NCBI GenBank assembly: GCA_002311285.1
Contig: DBZU01000062.1
Coordinates: 25,042 to 46,434, forward strand
Origin: Dehalococcoidia bacterium UBA1152
GTDB lineage: Bacteria; Chloroflexota; Dehalococcoidia; Lucifugimonadales; UBA2962
Length of the DNA stretch: 21,393 nt
Direction: 5' to 3'
The notes under the pieces were generated by a model. The model was not told the DNA's origin, ran no database searches, and saw only the letters and a program-made list of their open reading frames with translations. Position 1 is the stretch's first letter. Every line of letters begins with the position of its first letter. Position numbers and translations under genes: made by a program. Below, one piece after another: positions 14,794-21,393 of the stretch.

Positions 14794-15591
14794 TTAATTT
14801 AATCCCGGAATAACAACTTCATTAATAACCACTGCAAGCCCGTCCTCCTCAACCGTAGGTGCAATATAATCGACTGAAGCTGTCATTGAGTCAGGGGCAT
14901 TTCCCATTGCAACTGAAAAACCGACGCAATCTAACATAGGCTTGTCATTGTAGCTGTCTCCTACAGCTACAAATGACCCCAGGTCTTGGCCGAGGAACTC
15001 TGCAATCTTGGTCGCAGCGGTACCTTTATTTACATTGTCATGCGTGAAGTCTACGGCCCACAAACCATTGTAAGGCAAAAATGCTTTAGCAACATTTATG
15101 TTGCTATTGCAAGACAGGCGGTCTTCTAGCGCACTAGCATCCTGAGCAGACAAATTCAGAGCTGAGATTCTTGTAAATCCGTACCTTTTTGCATCATCCC
15201 AGTCAGAATTTATCCAATTTGATTTTTTCTCATAAGAGTCAGAATCGATATTCGTGTTAACTCCATCAGGGCGGGTCGCAAAAAATTCCAATTTTGAAGT
15301 TTTTAATTCATCTAAAATTAAATTCACTTCATGTGTTGATAAACTAACCGCCCACAAAACCTTGTGGCTTGAAGCCGACACTATAGTGGATCCTGCGTCA
15401 CAAGCCTGAGGAGTCTTCAACCCTAAAATGGAAGCATAATCTAACACCTCAGCTAGTTCGCGCCCAGTTAATATGCATACAGGGATGCGTTCCCTAATAC
15501 TTGATATTGCCTTTGCCACATCATCTGATATTACTTGATCAGGACGAAGAATAGTTCCATCCAGATCCAACAACAGGGCTTCGAATTTCAT
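14794..15591 (-). CDS. HAD-superfamily Cof-type phosphatase (paralogue 1)
   Basis: This 265-residue HAD hydrolase of the Cof/YbiV-like type IIB group begins with motif I LLDLDGTIL (Asp9 nucleophile, Asp11 general acid). Motif II is ILTGRE near 40-45, the conserved Lys lies in DNVNKGTAA, and motif IV GDSYNDKPML is near 218-227. The middle part is the cap domain. Such enzymes dephosphorylate sugar phosphates, flavin mononucleotide or pyridoxal phosphate. It is 13 nt upstream of the MFS gene and 21 nt downstream of a second HAD gene that shares its C-terminal pattern (DYIAPTVEEDGLAV here). The start is ATG 15591 with AGGAG about 12 nt upstream. Confidence 0.87.
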   Translation of the reverse strand: MKFEALLLDLDGTILRPDQVISDDVAKAISSIRERIPVCILTGRELAEVLDYASILGLKTPQACDAGSTIVSASSHKVLWAVSLSTHEVNLILDELKTSKLEFFATRPDGVNTNIDSDSYEKKSNWINSDWDDAKRYGFTRISALNLSAQDASALEDRLSCNSNINVAKAFLPYNGLWAVDFTHDNVNKGTAATKIAEFLGQDLGSFVAVGDSYNDKPMLDCVGFSVAMGNAPDSMTASVDYIAPTVEEDGLAVVINEVVIPGLN

Positions 15592-15612
15592 GAAATCTAC
15601 TGGCTCCTAATT

Positions 15613-16392
15613 TTATTTACTATTAGATGGCAACTTATTCGGAATCTTTGGCAAAATGAATTCCTCGATAGCGACGGCCAGGCCATCATTTTCTACAGAA
15701 GGGGCAATGTAGTCCGCAACATCCTGTAATTCTTTTGGTGACTGACCCATCGCTATTCCATATCCGCACCCCTTAAGCATCGAAATATCATTGTATCCAT
15801 CACCTGCTGCTGCCAAATCTTTGACGGAGAGATTTAGTAAGTCGGCGAATTTACTTGCGGCTGCCAATTTGTTTCCTTGGGAATGGGTAAAATCAATCAT
15901 CCATTCTTTGTTGTCGGTTCTTTGAACCTTGGCAGCATGGAGGGACCTGCGGTCATTCATACCGCAAATTATTTCCGAGGCCTGTTTTTCAGTAAGAGAA
16001 GTTGCCGTGATTCTGGAAATTTTCCAATTTACTATCTGCTTTACTGAGCTGATACGTTTATCGTCGTCTACTGCTATGAATTCTAAGCGTTCGTTTTCTA
16101 GCAATTCGAATATATATTCCGCGTCAGAGATTTCCAAACATTGTAAAAATAGACACTCAGTAGATTGAGCATCAAATAAACGGGCGCCGCCTTCAGAGAT
16201 TTGTGGCGCTGTAAGGCCAAGGTCCTTAGCAAGCCAAGAGATATCGTGAAAGTCTCTAGAAGATATGATTGCCAAAGGAACTAACCGAGACAATTTCTTC
16301 ACTGAATCTCTTACCGCAGGATTTACCTGCATGTGTACAGGGGCTAGTGTTCCATCGCAATCGAAAAGGACTGCCTTTATTGGATTATTCAT
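15613..16392 (-). CDS. HAD-superfamily Cof-type phosphatase (paralogue 2)
   Basis: This is a second Cof-type HAD phosphatase, 259 residues from ATG 16392 (MNNPIKAVLFDCDGTLAP). Motif I FDCDGTL supplies both Asp residues, motif II is IISSRD, the Lys lies in SQGNKLAA, and motif IV is GDGYNDISML. It is clearly a paralogue of the next gene: both end in a DYIAPxVExDGLAV block and share the DFTHxxxxK segment (WMIDFTHSQGNK here, WAVDFTHDNVNK there). An in-frame ATG at 16443 would add 17 residues (MIIRPCDSRL). It would run into the TATAAT promoter of the divergent aminotransferase gene, so I prefer 16392. It is the likely first gene of the HAD-HAD-MFS-kelch unit. Its substrate is unknown. Confidence 0.86.
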   Translation of the reverse strand: MNNPIKAVLFDCDGTLAPVHMQVNPAVRDSVKKLSRLVPLAIISSRDFHDISWLAKDLGLTAPQISEGGARLFDAQSTECLFLQCLEISDAEYIFELLENERLEFIAVDDDKRISSVKQIVNWKISRITATSLTEKQASEIICGMNDRRSLHAAKVQRTDNKEWMIDFTHSQGNKLAAASKFADLLNLSVKDLAAAGDGYNDISMLKGCGYGIAMGQSPKELQDVADYIAPSVENDGLAVAIEEFILPKIPNKLPSNSK

Positions 16393-16409
16393 AAATACAA
16401 CGGTACAGC

Positions 16410-16440
16410 TGGACAGCCTGCTATCGCAAGGACGTATAAT
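16410..16440 (+). promoter_or_regulatory. promoter for class IV aminotransferase gene
   Basis: A perfect TATAAT (16435-16440) has a TGGACA hexamer (16410-16415) upstream at a wide 19-nt spacing. Transcription would start near 16447. An AGGA ribosome binding site follows at 16461-16464, 8 nt before the ATG at 16473. Confidence 0.5.
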
Positions 16441-16472
16441 CATGTTTAATATTAATTTTTAGGAATAACGAT

Positions 16473-17387
16473 ATGGCTCAATTTATATCTTTTTTTAATG
16501 GAGATTGGATTCCAACCGAAGAGTGTAAACTGGATATTTTTGATAGGGGCTTACTTATGGGTGACGCTGTTTTTGATGTGGCAAGAACTTACAATGGGCA
16601 ACCATTTAAGATCGAAAGGCACTTTGCCAGGATGGAACGGTCGCTAAAGTACGCGAGACTTGATATTGGAATGTCAATGGGTGAGTTTGGCAAGATCATA
16701 ATTGAAGCGGTTGACCGGAATCAAGAACACATTCCTGAAGTAGGGGACTTAATAATTTGGTTTTTTGCAACTCGCGGTAAAGGTGCTTGGGCATGGTCAT
16801 CCGGACCTCCCGCTGTTGGCTGTCGTATTGCACCTGTTGACTTTGCTCGATTTGCCCCTCAGTTTCTAACAGGAGCTCATGGAGTGATAACAAAAACAAA
16901 AAGTCATGCACCGGGGACCGTCGAACCGAAAGTCAAACATTACACTCGCATGAATTTTGCTATGGCGGAACTAGAAGCCAATGATGTGGTTCCTGGAGGA
17001 TGGCCTATACTGACCGACAATGAAGGCAATATAACGGAAGGCACTATCAACAATGTGTTTATGGTCAGCAACGGAACAATAAAAACTGCTACCGACAGGT
17101 CTGTTTTACAGGGGGTCTCGCGCTCGGTGGTGTTCGATTTAGCCGATCAACTGAACATTCCAATAATAGAAGAGGATTTACAGCCATATGATCTTTACAC
17201 CGCTGATGAAGCATTCGTGTCATTTACAGGCCCAGGCGTGCTTCCAATGACAAAGGCAGATCATCGTGATATCGGGGATGGCAAAATTGGTCCGGTGGTA
17301 AGTCAATTAATAGCAGCCTGGTCTGAGACTGTAGGGATAGACATTGTTGACCAAGCACAAAAGTTTGGATCTAGGCCGTGGCCTTAA
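16473..17387 (+). CDS. class IV (fold type IV) PLP-dependent aminotransferase
   Basis: This 304-residue protein belongs to the branched-chain/D-amino-acid aminotransferase family. The N-terminal block FDRGLLMGDAVFDVARTYNG (23-42) is diagnostic. The PLP Lys is most likely Lys155 in VEPKVKHYTRMN, judged by its distance to the AELEA segment. The PLP N1 contact is Glu189 in NEGNITEG. The phosphate-binding loop reads VLQGVSRSVV (211-220), with Ser replacing the usual Thr. Branched-chain, D-alanine or aminodeoxychorismate-lyase-like activity cannot be separated by eye. The divergence around Lys155 (KHYTRMN instead of KxxNYL) suggests an (R)-amine or other non-canonical member. The gene has its own promoter, with HAD genes diverging from it. 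The stop overlaps by 10 nt the remnant of a nucleoside hydrolase gene. Confidence 0.88.
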   Translation: MAQFISFFNGDWIPTEECKLDIFDRGLLMGDAVFDVARTYNGQPFKIERHFARMERSLKYARLDIGMSMGEFGKIIIEAVDRNQEHIPEVGDLIIWFFATRGKGAWAWSSGPPAVGCRIAPVDFARFAPQFLTGAHGVITKTKSHAPGTVEPKVKHYTRMNFAMAELEANDVVPGGWPILTDNEGNITEGTINNVFMVSNGTIKTATDRSVLQGVSRSVVFDLADQLNIPIIEEDLQPYDLYTADEAFVSFTGPGVLPMTKADHRDIGDGKIGPVVSQLIAAWSETVGIDIVDQAQKFGSRPWP

Positions 17388-17560
17388 TAGATACTCGCAA
17401 GAAAATCATAATGGACATGGACCCGGGCGTGGACGACGCGCTCGCCATCATCATGGCCCTGCGTTCGCCTGAGCTGGAAATACTGGCAGTCACCGCGGTA
17501 GCTGGCAACGTGGGTATTGATCACTGCGTGAAGAACACGCTGCGAGTGACAGGCGGTTAG
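17378..17560 (+). pseudogene. nucleoside hydrolase remnant (5' fragment only)
   Basis: A 60-codon frame from GTG 17378 matches only the start of inosine/uridine-preferring nucleoside hydrolases. TRKKIIMDMDPGVDDALAI carries the Ca2+/ribose-binding Asp cluster (DxDPGxDDA), followed by ILAVTAVAGNVG. The frame stops after LRVTGG, about one fifth of the usual length of roughly 310 residues, so it cannot be an active enzyme. By hand count, 17411-17560 is about 61 percent GC, while the neighbouring aminotransferase gene is nearer 45. That points to recent acquisition or a recombination scar. It overlaps the end of the aminotransferase gene by 10 nt. No matching 3' part is found in the window. Confidence 0.7.
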
Positions 17561-17564
17561 TCCA

Positions 17565-17587
17565 AAAAGCTACAAAGATTAGCTTTT
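17565..17587. terminator. bidirectional hairpin terminator candidate
   Basis: AAAAGCTA (17565-17572) and TAGCTTTT (17580-17587) form a perfect 8-bp stem with a 7-nt loop, and its ends are A/T runs on both strands. It sits between converging genes and includes the stop of the MaoC gene, so it may end transcription from both sides. Confidence 0.55.
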
Positions 17588-18010
17588 GTATGGATAGGCA
17601 TCAATATAGACTGTAGCAGTGCCCTCCATTACTTTAACCTGATCTTGATTAGTACAAAAGCAACTTAAATTAACAATAGGCTTACCAGGCCTAATGCTAG
17701 TTACCAAACACTCAGCGGTTATAATGTCATTCAGTCGAACCGGCTTAATCCATTTACAAGATTGTTCTAAAAATATCACAGTGTAATCAGGCCCGGCCAT
17801 TACGTTACCTAGAACAGCCGAGACAAGGCCAACCAGGATTGTTCCATGTGCAATTTGGCCTCCAAATCTGGTATTCAATGCATATTCTGGTGATGTGTGA
17901 ACAGGTTGGTCATCTCCGCTTACTGTGGCAAAAGACTCTACATCTTGTAACGTTATCTTCTTTGTTATAGAAGCCGTTTTACCTATCTCAAATGCTGTTG
18001 GTATATTCAT
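17579..18010 (-). CDS. MaoC-like (R)-specific enoyl-CoA hydratase
   Basis: A 143-residue single-hotdog MaoC dehydratase. The catalytic signature SGDDQPVHTSPEYALNTRFGGQIAHG runs from about residue 31. Asp33 and His38 keep the spacing of the Asp-His pair in PhaJ-type (R)-hydratases. The usual Asn after the Asp (GDxNPxH) is Gln here. It likely hydrates trans-2-enoyl-CoA to (R)-3-hydroxyacyl-CoA in fatty acid or related acyl-CoA breakdown or synthesis. The gene begins 4 nt after the thiolase stop, so the two are surely co-translated as a unit. Its stop lies inside the terminator hairpin. Confidence 0.88.
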   Translation of the reverse strand: MNIPTAFEIGKTASITKKITLQDVESFATVSGDDQPVHTSPEYALNTRFGGQIAHGTILVGLVSAVLGNVMAGPDYTVIFLEQSCKWIKPVRLNDIITAECLVTSIRPGKPIVNLSCFCTNQDQVKVMEGTATVYIDAYPYKS

Positions 18011-18014
18011 TTGA

Positions 18015-19253
18015 TTATGCTGTGCCTATAACTGAAGCCACTGTAGTTGTGCCACTGCCTCCAATATTTACAGCAAGAACCCTGTTTTGTTTCATTGGCA
18101 CCTGGTAAGCATCTGCTATTCCCGAAACTTGTAAATAACTATCTAATAATTGTCGCACTCCAGTAGCTCCTACGGGGTGACCCGCGCCGATTAAGCCGCC
18201 GCTTGGATTTAACGGTAACTTGCCGTGCATTTCCAGCCAACCGCCTTCTATCGCCTTATGGTTTTCTCCGGGTAATGTCAATCCTACCAAATCTATCGAA
18301 GCGTACGAAGTCGTCGTGAAACAGTCATGAAATTCATAGGCGTCTAATTCTGAAGGGCCCGATATATTGGCTCTTTTATATGCATCAGTTATAGCCTTGC
18401 GTGCATGCGGAAGCACATAAGCATGATTTGAACTTTCAGAGAGTTTGTCTGATAAAGAAATAGGAGCCGTAGTATGGCCCCAGCCTAAAATAGCCGGAAT
18501 AGAATCCACTGCCAAACCACGTCCTTTCGCATGGGTTCTCGTATAGTTTTCTGTAGCAAGCACAATTGCTGTAGCTCCATCCGTTATCTGTGAACAGTCT
18601 TTCACTGTAATCTCAGGGGATATACGCATGTCCATCTTAGCTGACTTTGCTTGAATGTCCCAGTTGCGAGTTTGAGCATTAGGGTTGCGGCGTGCATTTT
18701 TGAACATAAGGCTTGACAAATAATCTTGGCATTCGGAGTATTCATCATGTTGTAGGTTAAACCTATCCATATATTCAGCCCCTAATTTTCCAAAAAGCTT
18801 GGGAAATGGAAACTCAAAACCCTTAGATTCTTTTTCATACCAGGATGCAGTCCCTAGAAAGTCACCACATGTTTCTGGGTTAACAGTCTTCATTTGCTCA
18901 ATACCAATAACTATAGCGACTTCGTACCGACCTGCTTGTAACTCAGCTGTGGCTGCAAGAACTGCGACACCGCCTGAAGCACACGCCGCCTCATGTCGGG
19001 CTGAAGGAAGTCCTCTCAAAGACGTATCGGCTTCTAAGGACAAAGCTCCAAGATGTGCTTGTGAGAGAAACAGCTCTGCTGCAGCGTTGCCTACATGAAT
19101 AGTCTCTATAGCAGAGGCATTTAATTCCGTTGCTTCTAGGGCTCCAGATATACATTCCTTTAATGCGTCAACAATAGAGCCCCCTTCTTTGAGCCAATTT
19201 CTTGCAAAATCAGTTTGGTATCCACCTAAAATTCTTATCAAAGCTTTTTCCAT
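18015..19253 (-). CDS. SCP2-type thiolase (acetyl-CoA acetyltransferase family)
   Basis: A 412-residue thiolase. The nucleophilic Cys91 is in EAACASGG, His309 and Cys311 are in the EFHDCF motif, and His359 is in GGLIGAGHPVGATG. The C-terminal loop reads NIGGSGTTT and lacks the second Cys of classical thiolases (CxGGG). That, with the HDCF motif, places it in the SCP2/SCP-x-like group rather than with FadA or PhaA. It would cleave or form 3-ketoacyl-CoA. Many bacterial relatives stand next to a DUF35 zinc/OB protein, but none is seen here. The partner is instead the MaoC gene, 4 nt downstream. The start is ATG 19253. Confidence 0.9.
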   Translation of the reverse strand: MEKALIRILGGYQTDFARNWLKEGGSIVDALKECISGALEATELNASAIETIHVGNAAAELFLSQAHLGALSLEADTSLRGLPSARHEAACASGGVAVLAATAELQAGRYEVAIVIGIEQMKTVNPETCGDFLGTASWYEKESKGFEFPFPKLFGKLGAEYMDRFNLQHDEYSECQDYLSSLMFKNARRNPNAQTRNWDIQAKSAKMDMRISPEITVKDCSQITDGATAIVLATENYTRTHAKGRGLAVDSIPAILGWGHTTAPISLSDKLSESSNHAYVLPHARKAITDAYKRANISGPSELDAYEFHDCFTTTSYASIDLVGLTLPGENHKAIEGGWLEMHGKLPLNPSGGLIGAGHPVGATGVRQLLDSYLQVSGIADAYQVPMKQNRVLAVNIGGSGTTTVASVIGTA

Positions 19254-19263
19254 GTGATTGAAA

Positions 19264-19269
19264 ATTATA
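19264..19269 (-). promoter_or_regulatory. -10 element for thiolase-MaoC
   Basis: The minus strand reads TATAAT in the 43-bp gap before the thiolase gene, with a weak TTGTGG at 18 nt (19288-19293). Transcription would begin only a few nt before the ATG, giving a nearly leaderless message. No terminator is evident in this gap. Confidence 0.3.
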
Positions 19270-19296
19270 AAAAATAAATTGCAATTACCACAATAT

Positions 19297-20103
19297 TTAT
19301 AGGTTTAAATTACTTTTTTGGAGTATCTGCTCAACTGCGTCTATACCCTTTGCGGTGATTTCTCCTTGCTCAGAGATAATATTGCTGGTTCCACCAGAAC
19401 TGTAGATAGACTCAATGGCAAACCCAGTTTGTAGTTTGCTATACCTCCACGCCCTGAGAAAACCTGAATAAATACGTAGAAACTCGCTAGAAACCTGCTC
19501 AAGAATTTCTAGCGATCCGTTTTTTGTGAGTTCCAGCTCTATTTGACTGTATCGGACAGGTCTGCCTTCAAGCTTAAGATCAATTGTATCAATAGACCCG
19601 ATTACAACCTTGGTGTCAAGATTATCTAGTATCGGCCATTGGGTTCTGTGTAAGGATCTCTCTTGAATTACTTGCATGCCTGTAAGGGCCATAATTTCAA
19701 TTGGGTTGGCTGAAGTAATTGGTACACCTGGGTGCTTTAAATTTATTCCCATAAAATCAATGTGATGTAATATTGTGGCAAGGCCATTTGATGACCATAA
19801 TTCCTCAACTTCTACCCTTGAAACTCCGGCTTTTGACCATTTGTCGTTACCCTTGAGCCCTAAATAACTTAAACTGCCTTCGGTTCGTATTCTTAATGCA
19901 ACATTTATATCTTTAAGTTGCAGTGAATCAGTGTCAAAGTATATATCGTGGAAATTTTGAGTTACAGAAGGACCCGTAAACAATCCAGATAAATGCATTG
20001 TTTTAGAGGCAAATTCGCCTGTAAATGTTGACAGTGGTGTAGTTACAATCAAAACGATCTCTTGTTCGAGATTAGCTTGAAATTTGTTCACATCGTTGGA
20101 CAT
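19297..20103 (-). CDS. CYTH-domain protein (triphosphate tunnel fold)
   Basis: This 268-residue protein shows the CYTH pattern of inorganic triphosphatases and thiamine triphosphatase-like enzymes. YFDTDSLQLKDINVALRIR spans residues 55-73 (Arg71 and Arg73), with YLGLKG (Lys84), SRVEVEE (Arg96, Glu98, Glu100), Arg153 and SQIELELTK (Glu189, Glu191). The N-terminal ExExK signature appears as LEQEIVL, so both Glu (13 and 15) are kept and Lys17 is Val. Triphosphate hydrolysis is the likely ancestral activity and may be altered. No CHAD domain is fused. About 60 residues after the last strand are unassigned. It lies 20 nt downstream of sbcC on the same strand, so they are probably one transcript. 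Start ATG 20103. Confidence 0.78.
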   Translation of the reverse strand: MSNDVNKFQANLEQEIVLIVTTPLSTFTGEFASKTMHLSGLFTGPSVTQNFHDIYFDTDSLQLKDINVALRIRTEGSLSYLGLKGNDKWSKAGVSRVEVEELWSSNGLATILHHIDFMGINLKHPGVPITSANPIEIMALTGMQVIQERSLHRTQWPILDNLDTKVVIGSIDTIDLKLEGRPVRYSQIELELTKNGSLEILEQVSSEFLRIYSGFLRAWRYSKLQTGFAIESIYSSGGTSNIISEQGEITAKGIDAVEQILQKSNLNL

Positions 20104-20123
20104 TGTGCTTTAACAATAATTTA

Positions 20124-21393
20124 CTACGAAATAACCTTGAAAAATGACCCAAGCGGCGTTTTCTCTACTTCTATTCGAACAGGAAAAGCATCTTTAATGG
20201 CCTCAATGTGTGTTATCACTAAAATCTTTTCAAAATCGTCACGGATAAAATTAATTGCCTCCTTGAGTCGATCTTGTCCAATTTCATCTTGTGAGCCAAA
20301 GCCTTCATCAATGAAAAGAATTGGCAAAGGTGCACCCGATCTACTGGCTAGCAGCTTTGACAGAGCTATTCGAATAGCAAAATTTATCCGGAATGACTCT
20401 CCCCCGCTAAATGTTTCATAGCTTCGAGTTCCCATCTCGTCGCTCACACGAATTTCTAACTGTTCAGACGGACTACCAATACGCCGATCAAGTCGCCCTT
20501 CTGTCAAATCAAATCTAACTGAAAGACTTCCATCAGTTAGCCTAAATAATAGTTCATTAGCCTGATCCTGTATTTGAGGTAAAGCGGTTTCAATGATCAT
20601 TGCCTGGATCCCATTAGCGCCAAAAGCCCCAGCCAGTTCGTTGTATATGCGACGCTCTTTCTCGTACGCTTTTCTTGCCTTCATCTGTGACTTCATTTCA
20701 GTTTCCAACCGTTTACAATGGTCAAGTCTTTCCCTTAACCTGCCTGTTTCCTCAGATGAGCCAGCCCTTTGTTTTTCTAGTTCATCGATCTGTCTCAATA
20801 CGATGGCAGACCTTTCTTTAACACCGGGAAGGTCAACCAAGCCTTTTTGGAGTGTTGTAACATCTGACTTGGCATCTTTTATTTCCTGCGATCTTCTTTT
20901 AGATAGACTGAGCGAATTCTTTATAATTTCATTAATTCTATCTATTGAACCTTGAGACTCTCCCAGGCGCTTATTTGATTCGTTGTAAGGTCGAAAAGCT
21001 TCAATTGTTTTTAAAATATCCTTGTGGTCTTCTGTTCTGTATCCCAATGCTTTTAATTCAGAATTAATTTCATTCAGTTTGTCTTTTTCTTTAAGACAGA
21101 AAGCCTTGTTGGCCAGTTTATCTTGAAGGGAACTTAGATCTACGTGGAGCTGCTTGGTTTTTTGTATTGCATTTTGGGCCGCATCAAATTCTCTCCTCAA
21201 CGACACTTCTTTTTCAGAGATTTTCGTTGCTAAGGCGCTTGAAGCTTCATCCATAGCCGATAGTTTGTTTGAGTAATCTGAGATTTCTTGACTAACTGCA
21301 TTAGATTGTTTTTGGTTTTTCAGGTACAACCTTTTCGCTTCAGCGCCTGAAACTTCATACTCAGAGCGCAGACGCTCGATTTTGGATGCGTCT
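20124..21393 (-). CDS. sbcC: SbcC/Rad50-type exonuclease ATPase, truncated by right edge
   Basis: The frame is open to the window edge, so about 423 residues of the C-terminal half are visible. First comes a long coiled coil rich in Lys, Glu and Gln, continuing upstream of any Met. The C-terminal ATPase lobe follows: signature FSGGESFRINFAIRIALSKLL, Walker B LPILFIDEGFGSQD and the H-loop VITHIEAI. SbcC (Rad50 family) pairs with SbcD nuclease to cut hairpins and process broken DNA ends. The zinc-hook CxxC is not in the visible part. A lone Cys in KAFCLKEKD lies after the place where the hook usually sits, so the hook is expected just beyond the edge. The N-terminal Walker A and sbcD are also out of view. 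It is followed after 20 nt by the CYTH gene. Confidence 0.9.
   Translation of the reverse strand, partial: DASKIERLRSEYEVSGAEAKRLYLKNQKQSNAVSQEISDYSNKLSAMDEASSALATKISEKEVSLRREFDAAQNAIQKTKQLHVDLSSLQDKLANKAFCLKEKDKLNEINSELKALGYRTEDHKDILKTIEAFRPYNESNKRLGESQGSIDRINEIIKNSLSLSKRRSQEIKDAKSDVTTLQKGLVDLPGVKERSAIVLRQIDELEKQRAGSSEETGRLRERLDHCKRLETEMKSQMKARKAYEKERRIYNELAGAFGANGIQAMIIETALPQIQDQANELLFRLTDGSLSVRFDLTEGRLDRRIGSPSEQLEIRVSDEMGTRSYETFSGGESFRINFAIRIALSKLLASRSGAPLPILFIDEGFGSQDEIGQDRLKEAINFIRDDFEKILVITHIEAIKDAFPVRIEVEKTPLGSFFKVIS

Noticed and set aside
1..21393. CRISPR array, insertion sequences, phage or toxin-antitoxin genes
   Set aside because: No regularly spaced repeats, transposase or integrase motifs, terminal inverted repeats or small paired toxin-like genes were found on either strand.

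Overview
This is a bacterial chromosomal segment of about 21.4 kb with moderate-to-low GC (coding regions in the mid-40s percent by rough counting, intergenic regions AT-rich). It carries core genes: uvrA, rpsU (bS21), pyrE, nadD, obgE and dnaA. The rest are metabolic and accessory genes: an HpcH/HpaI-type aldolase, an alpha/beta hydrolase, an SDR, an inositol monophosphatase-like enzyme, a kelch lipoprotein, an MFS transporter, two HAD phosphatases, a class IV aminotransferase, MaoC, an SCP2-type thiolase, a CYTH protein and SbcC. No 16S or other strong lineage marker is present. The gene mix, the TTG starts and the family flavour fit an environmental, possibly marine Chloroflexota-like bacterium, but that is a low-confidence inference.

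Layout. 1-4674 (minus strand): a truncated aldolase, a membrane-anchored hydrolase and uvrA. 4675-4968: a divergent promoter region in which both strands carry the same extended -10 core (TGCTACAATT). 4969-5169 (plus): rpsU. 5390-8794 (minus): a compact run obgE-nadD-SDR-pyrE, read in that order. 8795-9051: an AT-rich, gene-free region with one perfect DnaA box next to TAA/TAG triplets, a good oriC candidate. 9052-10437 (minus): dnaA. 10438-10958: a 521-bp gene-free region rich in inverted repeats. It holds a cluster of three hairpins, a possible short structured RNA, and a TTGACA-N17-TATATA promoter for the inositol monophosphatase gene (10959-11777, plus).

11821-16392 (minus): two tandem HAD paralogues, an MFS exporter with a strong ribosome binding site, and a kelch lipoprotein coupled to it by a TGATG overlap. 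16473-17387 (plus): a class IV aminotransferase with its own TATAAT promoter. It is followed directly by a 60-codon, GC-rich remnant of a nucleoside hydrolase. 17579-19253 (minus): a thiolase-MaoC acyl-CoA pair. 19297-21393 (minus): a CYTH-fold protein downstream of sbcC, which runs off the right edge.

No CRISPR array, insertion sequence, prophage, toxin-antitoxin pair or obvious new defence system is visible. The most interesting signals are non-coding. They are the dnaA-flanking regions (candidate oriC, hairpin cluster, candidate RNA) and the compositionally foreign gene fragment at 17378-17560.
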